Shown here: in pieces, positions 10,686-23,319 of the stretch | Numbering within the stretch: the stretch's first letter is position 1 | Layout of the letters: every line of letters begins with the position of its first letter | NCBI GenBank assembly: GCA_963383645.1 | Contig: OY726560.1 | Coordinates: forward strand, 27,674,800-27,738,799 | Reading direction: 5' to 3' | DNA: 64,000 bases | Source of the DNA: Muscardinus avellanarius | Lineage: Eukaryota; Chordata; Mammalia; Rodentia; Gliridae | Program-made: the position numbers and the translations under genes | Notes under the pieces: generated by a model | Seen by the model: only the letters and a program-made list of their open reading frames with translations | Told to the model about the DNA's origin: nothing | Databases searched by the model: none

Positions 10686-10800
10686 ACTACATTTATTTAT
10701 TTTAAAGCACTTATTGCATGTTTACTGTATAAAAGGTATTTTTCTAAATTCTTAGGGTACATTGGTGAATAAAGCATACCCCAAATTTGCATTTTCATGA
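10686..10800 (-). mobile_element. L2/MIR-like remnant
   Basis: 'agcacttattgcatgtttac', 'ttctaaattcttagggtaca' and 'ggtgaataaagca' fit the antisense 3' end of L2-type elements. Short and old. Confidence 0.55.
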
Positions 10801-11009
10801 ATCTTATATTTTATATCTTTACCTTGTGGCACAAAATTAACAGCTAATGTATTAAAGAGCTTCCATAAATTTGGACAGTGATATCTACAATACATAAATT
10901 TTAACTATATACATATTTTATGTGTGTATGTTAAATGTATATATGTTATTTATGTTATGTGTACCATGTACACATACATGGTAAATTATATATATAATTT
11001 ATGCATACA

Positions 11010-11010
<1 letters not shown>

Positions 11011-11049
<39 letters not shown>
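11011..11049. repeat. (AC)n microsatellite
   Basis: About 19-20 uninterrupted AC units, preceded by a TA/TG-rich run (10910-11000). Confidence 0.97.
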
Positions 11050-11051
<2 letters not shown>

Positions 11052-13310
11052 GTAAAGATGGTAGTAGCAGCAGTGAGTTTTGAGATACTGGCTATAAATG
11101 AAAGTTATGAATAGGTGTGCCAGGGTAAGCCTAACAAGAAAGGTACCATTTAAGCATATATAATCTTTGGTAGGTATCTTGGGAGGGTGGGCTCTTTTGT
11201 CAACTAGGGAACATGGGAAGCAAAGTCAGAACTCAGGTCCTATGCCCCTCTACATCACACATCTTACAGATTATCTCATGGGTTGGGGAGAGCTGGAGTG
11301 ATTTCAGTTGCTGTCCCTAGGGTCTCTCATACAATGTTATGATTTCTTCAATATTTCAAAGGTTACCATCATTTAACATCAAGCACATTTAACAAATATA
11401 GTTTATCTTCAGTCTTCTGAATTGTATAACTCTATCCAGGCCCTATTTTCATTTTAGCCCAATATCTAATCTAGATTGACTTTATCTCTCATTGATACCT
11501 TCAATGTGTCCTCTATTTGTACATGTCCCTTCAAAAAATATGTTTGCATCTCCATCATCAATGGCTATATTTTGGTTTGCTAGGCCTTTCTCTATCAAAT
11601 TTATCTATAGTTTTTCACATTTTGGTATATTTGTTAAAAAATCTTTATTAAACTGATCTCCAATTCATTTTTTAAACAAATCCCCTAATCACAGCTTCAA
11701 GAGCTCTCTTAATGGTTCCCATATGGCAAATAATTCCAGTCTACTCTATGAACTTTTGTTTTTCCCTGTTAAATTTCTTTGGGCCTCAGTTGTGGTTTCT
11801 CAATTGCATTTAAAATACTTATTTTTAATGGCTCTTTAAAGAGCAGTTAGATGCAGTGGTTATCAGTTCTGCCTGAACTTTAAGATCTTATCTTCCTCTT
11901 AGTTATTTCTAATCTGTTCTCTAAGATCGCAGCATTCTCCTTAAGTATATCTCTCTTCCACCAATTCAATCAGTCTGACTAGTTTTCTTTTGTGTATATT
12001 CCTTTACTGCTTCTATTTTGATCATCTTGCTGAAGTACTCTCCTCAAATCAGTCAGGTTTCTTTTCAATTTCTAAGCAAAAAATCTGACTCCAAGATTCA
12101 AAATACTTCAAACTCAGAGCATTGATGCTGCTGTATTGGTTGGTTTGCAATAATTTCTTTAAGTTGTTTTTTTTTTTATTTATTCTTTAGGTCATAAAAA
12201 TACCATGTTATTTTAATATCTCATACTTAAATGTATCATTTATGAATTCAGTTATCACTAATATTCATTTTATAATCTACTATTTTAATTATAAGCTCTA
12301 CAAGCTGAGTATAGAAAATTAAGCTCTGATTTGATCATGTCATTTAAAAATCCAGAGTCAATTTGGGCACAAATAATATGAATGATACCTAAGTATCTGT
12401 GGATATGCCACATGAATCCAAATTTATTTAGCAGTTTTGTAACATAGAATATTAATGTAGAATTGAATTTGCACTATTCTATCTAAAGCTGTCATATATG
12501 CCTGGCACTTGACCATCCCTTCAGTATCTTATAGCCATCCTGTTTCATCAAGGGGGAAGAAGAGAACTGAGAAGCATTTGTAAAGTCCCAGTTTAGGGAC
12601 ACAGGCTTACTACATGTCATATGTACTCATAATGCTACCTTTACACAGAACCACAACATCACTGAAGTTCTATTTATTAGAGCTGCTTTTACCTAATACA
12701 TTACATCCAGATTTTTTAGCAAATTAAATACTGTATTGAACAACAAAACATACAATTTGAAGGACCATAGAAAGCATCAGAATTAGAATCAGATATGGCA
12801 GGGATGTCATAATGATCAGACCAGGAATTTTAGTGTAGTATGAAAAAAAGTAGACATCATGCAAGAACAGATGGCTAATGTAAGCAAAGAGATGAGAATT
12901 CTATGAAAAAAAAATGCTAGAGATCAAAATCACTGTAATAGAAATGAAGAATGCTTTCGATGGGTTTAGTGACTGAGGAAAGGAAATTTAAGCTTGACAT
13001 TATCTTGGTAGAGAAATCTAAAACTGAAAGGCAAAGAAAAAATCTACTGCAAAAAAGAAAGTATCCAAAGTATATGAATATAGAAAGGTATCAGGAGGAG
13101 AATAAGAAAGAAATAAAATAGTTGAAGCAATAATTATTGAGAATCCCTTTAAGTTAATGTCATATACCAAACAACAGATATACCTTTTCCAAAGAACACC
13201 AAGCAGGACTAGTTCCAAGAAAGTAAACCTAAACTCTATTCTCAACTTTTACCAACACTGCTAAGTATGTACAGCCCAAAGTGTATAAGAAGCAGACATT
13301 ACCCAAATGT
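11050..13310. other. Unique AT-rich DNA
   Basis: No exon, RNA or repeat family recognised over 2.2 kb. 11400-12100 is pyrimidine-rich on the plus strand and could be a very old repeat, but no landmark supports this. Confidence 0.45.
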
Positions 13311-13521
13311 CAGTAGTTCCCAATATGGGTTTATTTTGGCCCTTAGGGGACACTTTCTGATCCTTGGAGACTTTTATGGTTGTCACTTTTAAGGGAAGTT
13401 ACTACTGACATCTAGTGGGTGGAGACCATGGATGATGCTAAACATTTTACAGTGCTCATAAATTTCCCATAAAAACAATTGCCTAGCTCCAAAAGTCAAT
13501 AGTCCCAAGGTTAAGAAACCC
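13311..13521 (+). mobile_element. MER20 (hAT-Charlie non-autonomous DNA transposon)
   Basis: The whole copy follows the MER20 pattern: start 'cagtagttccc', 'ttggcccttaggggacac', 'ggagacttttatggttgtca', 'tgacatctagtgggtgga', 'gatgctaaacatttta' and end 'aaggttaagaaaccct'. Its length of about 211 bp fits the roughly 219-bp consensus. An 8-bp target duplication is not evident. MER20 copies are known to have been co-opted as regulatory elements in placental mammals; nothing here shows that for this copy. Confidence 0.9.
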
Positions 13522-13655
13522 TTTTTGAAACAAAGCTCTTACATTTGTCTATCATGAGTAACAAGATGTAATATTTTCTGCGGATTCAAATCCCTTGACT
13601 AGTAGCCATTGTTAAAATCCAGCTGCACCAATGCCAACTTTTGAACAATCTAAAA

Positions 13656-13848
13656 AAGGCCTAGCCAGCAATGGTGATTCACACTTATAACTCTGGTACC
13701 TGGGAGGCTGAGACAGGAGAATTTCAGGTTTGAGACCAGTCTCAAAAACATAGTCTCTTTTTCAACATGAAATGATAGAATAGGATTGGACTGTAGTTCA
13801 GAGTTAGAATGCCCCTGGTTTTGATTGTCAGTAATACTGGGGGGAAAC
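13656..13848 (+). mobile_element. B1-dID-type SINE, diverged
   Basis: 'ctgggaggctgagacaggag' in the left half and 'ctgtagttcagagttagaat' in the right half. Substituted throughout, so an older copy. Confidence 0.8.
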
Positions 13849-14149
13849 AGAGAAGATAGAAGTGATGAGAACATATTGTTCATAAAAGCACTACAATATA
13901 TAAAGAAGAGTATTTCTAGAGCCAATATGAATTGGTTGTAATCCCATGTGTCATAAGTACTAAAGAAGTAATTTTCAACAACTTACTTTACCATGTCCAT
14001 ATTTAAGTCATTCCTCTTTTATAAACTAAGAATATTTGAAAGTATAGTTAATACATATAAAGATTAAAAATTATAAAATCCATTGAAGTATATCTGGCAT
14101 ATGGTAAGAATTGAAAAACTGCTAGTTATAATTTATATAATAATTACAT

Positions 14150-14660
14150 GTTCATAGCTGCATAATTCATCATTGTCGAACTATAGAACCAGTCAAGATT
14201 TCCTTCAAGAGATGAGTGGATTACAAAACTATGGGATGTGTACACAATGGAAGTTTGCCCAGCCATAAAGGAGAACAAAATTATGGCATTTACAGTGAAA
14301 TGTCACAAAAAATAAATCAGATGCTTTCCCTAATGTGCGAAAACTAGAAAGAAATGGGTAACGGGAGGAACTCTAGATGAAGAAGGGATCCTATAGAGGA
14401 ACAATTAAGAGGACCCATCTGAGGGGATGGGATGGGGGAAGAGGGAAACTCTTTAAAACACATGATATACTTAAACATATCAAAGTCAATCAGAAAACCA
14501 AGCATGGGAAGAAGGGAGGGGGAGGAAAGAGGTTAAAGATTGGGTAGGGGCTGATTGGGTGATGTATGCATGTATATCTCCACAAGTTTTTTTTTTTTTT
14601 TATCCCATTAAGATGTATGACTACAATGAACCAATAAAATTTATTAAAAATAAAAACTAA
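14150..14660 (+). mobile_element. 5'-truncated L1, last ORF2 codons plus 3' UTR
   Basis: Starts at 'ttcatagctgcataattcat', equivalent to 32490 of the long L1, runs through 'tacacaatggaa' and the purine-rich 3' UTR (14400-14530), and ends 'ccaataaaatttatt' with an A-rich tail. A small deletion near 14322 removes the segment corresponding to 32635-32685. Confidence 0.9.
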
Positions 14661-14669
14661 AATTAAAAT

Positions 14670-16265
14670 TAAAACTAATAATCATAATTTGTATATATAA
14701 ATATTCCTCTACCAAAGAAATGGGGCTAAGCTTCTTTACACACTAGGTGGACATTTTGTTTTTGTTTTTGTTTTGTAAATGAAGCTCTGGAGAATCAAGG
14801 GGAAAAGACATTAGTCACCCCAGACTACTTGTGACTGATGCTGTTACAGGAGAGGGGGAGAAATGCTGACCTTGCTGGTGTCAGAGGTTGACTAAAAAAG
14901 ATCCATTAAGTTCTCCTGTGTAATGATTGTCCCTTATAACGAACTTTCAAATACATTAATAAAAAATAATACCACTTACTAATTTGGGGTGATGTAACTT
15001 CAAAGGAGCTAATTTCCCACAGATTCCTAAGCAGAATAAAATTTCCTAAGGGATTTTGAGTTTGCCAGATCTAATTCCTAAGACTCGAACATTAGAGTAT
15101 TCATTGCTACTTAAGATTTGATTTTTGTACCAGGAAACAACAGTGCTATCATTTCTATTTCTTGTCTCACAATTCCTAATCATTCAGGTCTCATTTTTTT
15201 GCGTGTGTCTTTTGTGTTTTATTTTGGCTAATTGTGATTTCGGAGTAACTGGTTCTCCATTAGTCTCGCATGATTTTTTTTTTCAACTGGCCTTATAAAT
15301 CCTAATTGTCTAAGGCCATTTTAGTGAAAGAGTCAATGTTAGACAACATTGAAAACTCAAGGTCAGTAAAAATTCATTATGTGTTTTCTTTTGGCAAAAC
15401 TCTTATGTTCTATATATCACAATTTATCACACTCTGGGTTGTATACTCATTTCTATGTTTTCCCATTATTCCCTGTATACTAGTAATTGCTTGTCCCATA
15501 TTTTATAGAAATATCTAGACTTAATGTTAAAGAACAATACTATGATAAAGAGTATGATTAAAGTCTTATGCAGATTTGGGTTTTATAAAGATTTTATCAC
15601 TTAGTAAATGACAAATTATTTGAGTTTCATGCATAAAAGGAGGTGAAAACATTCAATTTCATATTACTGCTATGCAGATTAAATTAGATCAGGTATAATT
15701 GGTCTTAGGCAAAAATAGCTCGTAAATGTTAAAAGAAATTAGTCTTAATTTTGATGGTGACAGCGATCCCAGATTCCTGGATGAGCCACCCTATCCCACT
15801 TCCCATCTTTTTTTTTCCCCTGGGAGACACATGCTTGGACTAAGTCAATGCCTCCTGTGCCTCCTTGTGCCCTCTTGATTTTGGCCAATTGGACCAGCAA
15901 TAGATTAGAAAGAGAAAAAAATGGACATATACCCATTTATTAACAGTGGTTCCTCCTGCAGTGTCTGGGGACCATAACATCCTTCTCTTAGTAATTCAAG
16001 TGTGTGTCCTTACTGGTACAATTTATCTATACATAGGGGGCATCTTTCCTCTTTTGTGTAAATATCTCCTTTGTTTTATTCTTTTCAAAATATCCAATTT
16101 GAATGTTAACTTTGTTTTCTTCATGACCTTGCCTGGCATCATTATTAATTATGATGAGAACAACTGTTACTGTTGATGCCATAATCATTTATACAGAGGC
16201 AAAATAAATCACATCTTATGTTGCTATTTTCCTTAAAATCTATAGCACTATTAAAATACAATTCA
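14670..16265. other. Unique AT-rich DNA
   Basis: No repeat or exon recognised. 15745-15960 is somewhat richer in G/C but has no splice-bounded frame. Confidence 0.45.
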
Positions 16266-16269
16266 CATT

Positions 16270-16425
16270 CATAATGGCATACGATGCAATCCTAGTACTT
16301 GGGAGGCTGAAACAGGAGGATCATAGGTTCACTTAGACACCCTGTTTCAAAATAAAAAATACTAATATATCTGAGAGTGTAGCTCAGAGAAAGAATGCCC
16401 TTGAGTTCAATACCCAGCAAAAAGA
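16270..16425 (+). mobile_element. B1-dID-type SINE, shortened
   Basis: 'agtacttgggaggctgaaac', then 'gagtgtagctcagagaaaga'. The middle of the left monomer is deleted and there is no clear A tail. Confidence 0.8.
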
Positions 16426-16569
16426 GTACATCCAAAGCAAAAACAGTGGATACTTGAATTTATTACTATTAATAATAACTCAGCAAGATGATGTTATAAT
16501 AAATCTAAATATAACTAAATGATAATAAGCTTGTCAAGCCAGAGATATTTATAATAAAACACACATAAA

Positions 16570-16600
16570 TTATATATATTATATTATATATATATAATAT

Positions 16601-16664
<64 letters not shown>
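16570..16664. repeat. (TA)n followed by (TTG)n
   Basis: An AT-only run to about 16633, then about 10 TTG units to 16664. It abuts the antisense SINE at 16665, so the TTG run probably grew from the SINE's A tail (CAA on the minus strand). Confidence 0.92.
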
Positions 16665-16666
<2 letters not shown>

Positions 16667-16858
16667 GGGGATGGAACCCAGTGGCTTTTGACCCCCGAGC
16701 TATACTCCCTGCCCTATTTTTTATTCTTTATTTTGAAACCGGGTCTCACTGAGTTGCAGAGGGCCTCACTAAGTAGCTGAGGCTGTCCGCAAACCGCGAT
16801 CCTCCAGGTCTCAGCCTCCCGAATGCTGGGATTACAAGTGTGTGCCACCACGCCCGGC
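16665..16858 (-). mobile_element. B1-dID-type SINE, full dimer
   Basis: Antisense copy from 'ggggatggaacccagtggc' to 'gtgccaccacgcccggc'. It keeps several CpGs (cccgag, accgcgat, acgcccgg), so it is relatively young. Confidence 0.93.
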
Positions 16859-16889
16859 ATATATATATATATATTTAAATTTTATTTTA

Positions 16890-17099
16890 TTTTTTTGAAG
16901 TACTGGGGATGGAAGCTGGGAGCATTCTACCTCCAAGCTCTATACCCCCAGCCCTATTTTTTATGTTTTATTTTGAAACAGGGTCTCACTGAGTTGCAGA
17001 GGGCCTCACTAAGTAGCTGAGGCTGGCCACAAACAGTGATTCTTCTATCTCAGTGTCCAAAATGTTGGGATTACAAGCATACACCACCATACCTGGCTA
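16890..17099 (-). mobile_element. B1-dID-type SINE, second tandem copy
   Basis: Same orientation as the previous SINE and separated from it by a short TA run. More diverged ('gtgtccaaaatgttgggatt'), so the older of the pair. Confidence 0.9.
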
Positions 17100-18895
17100 G
17101 AAATACTATCATTTTAATAATGAGGGTTGTAATAATCTCACCAGAACCATAATTTATAATCAAGTTTCTCCTAATTCAATCTTCTCTGAAATTTTAAATT
17201 CTCAGAAAAAAAATCCATTACAAGTAAAAAGCCTTAACATAAAATTTAAATAGTTGATAAGCCTCTCATATTGTGATTGTTAGCTTAAGGTTCTCAAGAG
17301 ATTTAGCTGCAAAATTAGATACAATTATTTTTCTGCCATAGAATATTACACCAATTTAATGACAATGTCACAGACTAGACCACACAGTGTTCAAATCAGA
17401 GAAACAAGTTCTCAAAGTTTGGTCTTCAAATATGACTTTTTATTCCAGTAGAATAACAAGCAAAAGTTTCTCAAATTCTAGCATTCTTTTTCATTGAAGG
17501 AGCAATTTCTTCTCAACAGTGAAAGGTAATTTAGTATCAAAAGTATCTAGCCTCTAAGTTTTATGTGGTCATATAATTTATCACTCTAACTGGGACACTT
17601 TAGAGGATATTAGAAAGGGTTAACAGTAAGTACATTCTGATACAGGTATAAACTGGGACTGTTAGAGAAAACTGTGAGGTTTGGTCAGTCTGTTAAGTTT
17701 AATTTAAACTTAATAAAAGAGCCTTTTTTCTAAGATTTTCAGGTTTTCTTTTCCTATCCTAAAGCAGTGCTAACCCTCACAATATCTCACTTAAGGATAC
17801 TTTCTGAAATAGTTCAATGAGCTTTGTTTGGGGAATTTATATGAGAATCAGCTCATGGTCTACTTAAGAATATTACTGGCACTTCTATTTCTCCTTTCAG
17901 TAGGCATGAAACAAGGAATACAGAAAACATGCTGGGGTACTTGTATCAGTGTCTTTTCTTTACAATTATACATTTGATTTCCCCCCCTATTGTCTGCATT
18001 TGAAATGAAAGCATCCTACAGATAGGCTTGAATGTCAGTAAAACTTTCGCTGAAATATTTTTTTACTTATTTCAAATATGTTAGAAAATATAAAAATTAA
18101 TATTGATATAGGAAATGTTCTTTCCAATACATAAAGTTGATTATAAAATTTGAGCATTAGATATTTATCTGTCAAGGAAGCATGGATGACAATAATGTCA
18201 GGTGCAGGAGATCCTGCCCGCAGCAGAGTGGACTGAGGGAGACAGTAGCTTTCAGTGTGAGAGTCTGTGGTGTAAATAAACTTCATAGCATTGAGAACTC
18301 TATAGAAGTTGCTGACAAAAGGTAAATTATGTATAATAACCTTGTAAGTGCTCATATATCCATCAAGAGATAAATACTTCTATGTCATTTTCATGGTCCT
18401 GTGTTAAAGCATGCATGATATTTTATGCACTACTTTGCCACATTTAAAGTTTAAATGGATGGGCTAAATTCCACAGAGCTTTGTGAAATCTTACAAAACT
18501 GAATGTTGTGTAACAGCTATGAACAGTTTGTAAATAAACACATTCAAAAGTAAAATTGTTTCACTGTAGCTTAAAGCAAGATTTTGATATAGAATGAACA
18601 GTAATGGACACAAAGAATGAGCATCCATGCTGATAACTTTATCAAACTTACTGTTTTCATAAATTTTTAAATTTAGCCATTTTTAGAGTTGATTCATAAG
18701 AACTTTTAATATTCTTCAAGTAAAATGATGATATGGTGTTTTAAGTCAAGAAGTGCCTTACAACAGCAATAGTGAGTCAACACACTGCCTTAAATAATTC
18801 TATGAGCCAAATGTCTAGTATCTAAATATAAAATTAACAAAATAAAGTCACTATCCCTTTTAGAGAACAAATCCTGGGCTATGATAATGAAATAC
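17100..18895. other. Unique AT-rich DNA
   Basis: Mostly unrecognised. On the minus strand 18345-18170 is open after an acceptor-like TTACCTTTTGTCAG (about 18328-18315), but no donor follows. Confidence 0.4.
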
Positions 18896-19085
18896 TAACA
18901 GCAGCATTTACTGAGCACTTCCTATAACCAAATACATAAATCTAATTTTCACAGAAATCATTAAGGTAAGAATGTTTGTATCATTTTTAAGTGATAAAAT
19001 TCTGAAAAAAACTCATATTACTCAAGGTAATGTTAATGATCAGGAAAGTCATAACTAAGCCTGTGGATCTAGTATACTAAGTTAT
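18896..19085 (-). mobile_element. MIR SINE
   Basis: 'cagcatttactgagcacttc' followed by spaced MIR landmarks ('aatcattaaggtaagaatgt', 'actcaaggtaatg'). This orientation is the reverse of the tRNA-promoter strand. Ancient tRNA-derived SINE. Confidence 0.65.
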
Positions 19086-20817
19086 AATGCAGCACCACAT
19101 GTGTGCTATGGCAATTAGCTTGTATAATATCCAAGATGGGTCTTCACAAATAAATAGCATGTAGCCTAGCAATAAATTCACACATGTATTATTGAGGTGA
19201 AGAAGTTAGTCCTGAGAATGGGAGCAGTTAAAATGTGGAACATCAGTATCTTAACTCAGTTTTTATGTAGCTTATATCCTACAATCTGTATATGTCATGC
19301 ATGCCTTTCTTTAATAAAAGGGCTGCTGCTATATGGATTTTACCTTTTTTTCTCAAATTATTTCATAAGTTCCATTGAGTAGATTATCCTCCTTGAGAAG
19401 TCAGAGAGACAGTTGTGACATGGTGAAAATACTCACAGACCCACATAAACATGGTAACAGGATGCTGGCTGACTTATCTTTGTATATTCAGTGTCATGAA
19501 GCCAGAGATATGCTGGACACCATCAAGTTTTATAGAGTAAACACATGAACTAATGAAGATAAAATTGTTTATAGTTTAAAGTACTCTAATTAGCAATCTA
19601 GTATAACACCCCCATGACAAATGAATTATTTCTCATTCAAGTGATTAGAGCCATGCAGTGAAGAATTTATTTTAAATGTCAAAATGAAGAATGTGTATGC
19701 TTTTATTGAAATAATGTTACCAGTGAAAATTTCTAAATGGAAAAATTACAATGTTGAAGTTTATGTTTAGGGAAATAAGAAAACTAAATAGAATTGATGC
19801 TTTAAATTTTTGAGGAAATATAGTCTATAATGTTGATTAGTGTCTATGGGAATAAGAAGAAAGAAGAATGTATAAAATATTGAAAAAACAGAATTAACCA
19901 ACTTTCTGAGTGATGAGAATATAGATGTTATTGGTACAATAATTTGAAAGTAGATCATTGGGAGCTTGGTACAACCATTATTAGGCATACCCAGGTGAAT
20001 TTAGACATTCACTTGGAACAGTATCCTGAGGTATGTTTTCTGCGAAGCCAAAGTTCTGGTAGCAATTATTAGTTTTGATGAGAAAGAAAGAGGATAAGGG
20101 ATTTTGTGATAAAATAATTGTTAAAAATTTTATCTAATCAGAGTTTATTATTAGTATTATAATGTACATCTTAGCTACCTAAGAAAGGAGTGGGCACCTG
20201 GCTGGAAAAGGTTTTCAGCATATTCTTTGCATACATAGTCAGAAGAACATATTTTAGGAAATATAGGTATAGAATTTTTTAGTACTATAAAAATAGAATA
20301 ATTAGGATCAAGAAAAAGAGGATGACTGAAATATTTAGATTATAACATGATAGTAAAATATGGGGAGTAATTAAAATAGTTAAGAGAAACTGTCAGTAGA
20401 ATAGAAAGTGCAAGACAAACATAAATTTTACTTTCTAGAAGGAAGTATGAGTAGAACCTATTAAAGGATATGAACATTGCAATAAGAGAATTAAGGGACA
20501 CAGAACATGGTGGCATCCCTGTAAGAAAAATTAAAAAAAATAATAATTTAAAAAGATTCCATTGGAAAGAAATAGAATTTTATAAACAGGTTGAAGATTA
20601 TAAACACTAAAAATGTGCTTTAAGATGAATTTTCATAAGCACAGGGTTCTGTAAAGAAGGTAGCTTCATAGAAATGGTGTGGCCATGACTCAAACTAAAA
20701 AGGGCTAAAAAATTAAGAGATGAGTAATTGAGTTAGGGAGTACCAAAATTTCAAGATATTTGTAAAATATCTAAAATAGTAAAATGAAAAGTTTGCAAAA
20801 AGAAAAAATAAAATTGG
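19086..20817. other. Unique AT-rich DNA
   Basis: Nothing recognised over 1.7 kb; the copy of the next SINE's target duplication lies at its right edge. Confidence 0.45.
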
Positions 20818-20825
20818 TAGATAAG

Positions 20826-21035
20826 AGCTGGGCGTGGTGGCGCACGCTTGTAATCCAGCTTGGGAAGATGAGACTGGAGGATCGTGGTTAGTGGAGAGCC
20901 TCAGCTACTTAGTGAGTTTCTCCACAACTTAGTGAGACCTGGTTTCAAAATAAAGAATAAAAAATAGGGCAGGGGGTGTGGCTCGGAGGTCAAATGCCCC
21001 TGGGTTCCAATCCCAGACCCCCCCCCAAAAAAAAA
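20826..21035 (+). mobile_element. B1-dID-type SINE with target duplication
   Basis: Dimer of the 'gtttcaaaataaagaataaa' subfamily, from 'agctgggcgtggtggcgcac' to a C-run plus A tail. TAGATAAG at 20818-20825 is repeated at 21039-21046. Confidence 0.93.
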
Positions 21036-21153
21036 TGCTAGATAAGTAGGACCTGAACATGTTCACTTGCTAAAAGGAAGTCATTACTAAGTAAGAAATA
21101 AAATTTCATTGAGGAAGAGAGGAGGAAAGAAATTAGAAAAAAAGATCAAGATA

Positions 21154-21349
21154 GCCAGGCGTGGTGGCGCACGCTTGTAATCCCCGTGCTTGGGAGGTGG
21201 AGACAGGAGGATCGCACAGGTTCGAAGCCAGGCTTGCTGGCTTCAGAGACCCTGTTTCCAAATAAAATATAAAAAATAGGTCTTGGAGTGTAGCCCAGAG
21301 GTAGAAGGGTTCCATCCCCAGTACCACCAAAAAAAAAAAAAAAAAAAAA
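21154..21349 (+). mobile_element. B1-dID-type SINE, young copy with pure A tail
   Basis: Near-consensus copy of the 'gtttccaaataaaa' subfamily with retained CpGs ('ggcgtggtggcgcacgc') and an uninterrupted A tail of about 22 nt. Flanking 11-bp duplication AGATCAAGATA (21143-21153) / AGATTAAGATA (21350-21360), one mismatch. Confidence 0.95.
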
Positions 21350-21360
21350 AGATTAAGATA

Positions 21361-22009
21361 ACCAATAAAGAATGAAAAATTCTCATTTTCCATCTATTTT
21401 CCTGCAAATCACAGAATATTATGACTATTCTGCTAATTGAGATTAGCCAGTCTCAAAAAACAAACAGCTGTTTGTCTTTTCTCATAGGGGAAGGTAGATA
21501 GGAAATGGGAAATAAGCAGAGACTTCAATGGAATGATGAAGGGGATTTAAAAGAAAGAGGAGACAGAGATGTAAACAATACAACAGCTGAAATAATGGTA
21601 TGTATGCATTTTAAACTACTAATGCCAATCTCAAAGACATGTACAGGGAAGAGGAGGGAGGGTGCTGCAAGATGGAGGAAAATATTCCCAAAGGGTACAT
21701 GTATAGTCCATCCTTCTCTATCTCAGTATAATATTTCATTACAGTGCACCAACAACAACAAAAAAGAAAGAGTGAATAATTCAAGAGGAATAAAAAGGAT
21801 AAGGAAGATAGTTTGTAAAGATAAAATGTAACATGTCTCAGGTGACCTTGACTCATTGTGAGAAGCTAAAGATGGATAAGAACAGTAGGGACTTCATGTG
21901 CACAGGACTCTTCTGGTGAAAGCCTGCTCCTTTATAATGGAAAGATTATTTCCTTCAGAAACACAAGGATGTTTTGCATCTTGCCTCAGCCTTTACCCTT
22001 TCCTGCTCT
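21361..22009. other. Mostly unique DNA; possible old L1 3' end at about 21640-21775
   Basis: 21640-21775 ends in 'acagtgcaccaacaacaac' plus an A-rich run, similar in layout to an L1 3' end. An acceptor-like TCTTTTCTCATAG (21475-21487) precedes a short frame with an immediate stop, so it is not called as coding. Confidence 0.35.
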
Positions 22010-22935
22010 TCTTTGAGTCCCTGGGAGGCTGATCTCTGTGGGCTGCATCAATGAGCCCCATTGCTCTCTGTCTTCCTGTTTTATTCTACCAGTAGCAGAA
22101 GCTGTGAGAAGACTTTGTCGTGGGAGAAGAGTCAGAACCCTATTGTTGACTGCTCCCCTCTATGGAAAGCACAGCTTCTGTGCAATCGCTCTCTTCAAGA
22201 GCTGCTTTTGCTGGATTGCAATATTTGCTATCCCTTCAGGTTTTGAGGTGATAATGTAACAGCATTAATTTCATGCTGAAGAAGTTTCTTAGCCATAGAA
22301 CATAGTGGCTTGCTAAAACTTAATAGATAATTAATAATATCATGGAGCACAAGAGTACCCACACAACGGATGACCTTTCAGAACTGTTATGATTGCATGA
22401 CAATAGCAGAGAACATATGGTCCATTAACATATAACTATGATGGCCAGTCATGCTAAAAACCGAGTTCCCGAAGTCTCAGGAGGTCCAGAGAGTATCACA
22501 TATAAACAGCCAATCCTCCTGATGCCTGTGGCCTGTCATTCAAAAGCAACTTCTTGATTGCATTTGTACCACTTTCTTCCTTTTCCTTAATCTCCTCTTC
22601 ACACCCTCACTGGCTCTAAACAGCAGGGTGGAATTTGGGTGATGGTCCTCTATTTTCTGGAATTCATCAGGGTTTGCAGTACAGTCACCTCCTTGCATCA
22701 ACATCTTGTCTTTTCACTTAATTGGCTTGTGGGGAAATGAACAGCTGGAGTTGAGTCTGGTAACCATATCAGCTTCATGATCTTTATTGGAGAGGTGCTT
22801 TACATGCCACTTGTTTCCCTCAACTCTGCCAACAACTTTGTAAACAATTGTGTTTGTCCTTAATTAAATTATTTTCAATTACCTATTTATGTAAGTGTCA
22901 TCTGTTCCATCCAAAGATGATGACTGATGTGATTT
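22010..22935 (+). repeat. Ancient placental interspersed repeat, family not named
   Basis: 'gaggctgatctctgtgggct' near the start and 'tttgtaaacaattgtg', 'ttaattaaattattttcaat', 'gtcatctgttcc', 'tgatgactgatg' near the end follow a repeat I recall from other placental genomes, in the same order. 22270-22540 looks inserted or unrelated. The family name needs a library search. Confidence 0.45.
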
Positions 22936-23319
22936 AGAATATTTGTATCTGAACACACAAAGCATTCTCACAGTTGGGCAAGATTTTATTTATCTGTATT
23001 AAGATTAAATTCCTTATAATTTCATATCAATAGTCATTTCTCTAACATGGGTTGAAAAGCCTGTTACTTTGATAAAACAATATAAGTATCTTGAGTTCTA
23101 GAAGTTCATCTAGCCTTCCATGTCAACTTATCTCTGTAATTTTGATGATAAAACTGAGGTGAACATAAGTAATTTTTTATCCAATGTCTCACTATCTGTA
23201 TCACCCTGAAAAAGCTATTGCTCATCCATAGACCTTGGATGATTATTTTACCTAATTAATAGGTTTTCAGAGTAGATTAAGTGGACAATATATGTGAAAT
23301 TCTTTAAATATTGTTGAGG

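Noticed and set aside
18035..18355. 106-codon minus-strand frame with an acceptor-like TTACCTTTTGTCAG
   Set aside because: No usable donor follows and the frame drifts into AT-rich text; not enough for an exon call.
20001..20037. Possible 36-nt exon before GTATGT at 20038
   Set aside because: The upstream AG has a poor pyrimidine tract and there is no compatible neighbour.
21488..21596. Possible exon after a strong acceptor (TCTTTTCTCATAG)
   Set aside because: All three frames hit stops before the donor-like GTATGT, and nothing links it to another exon.
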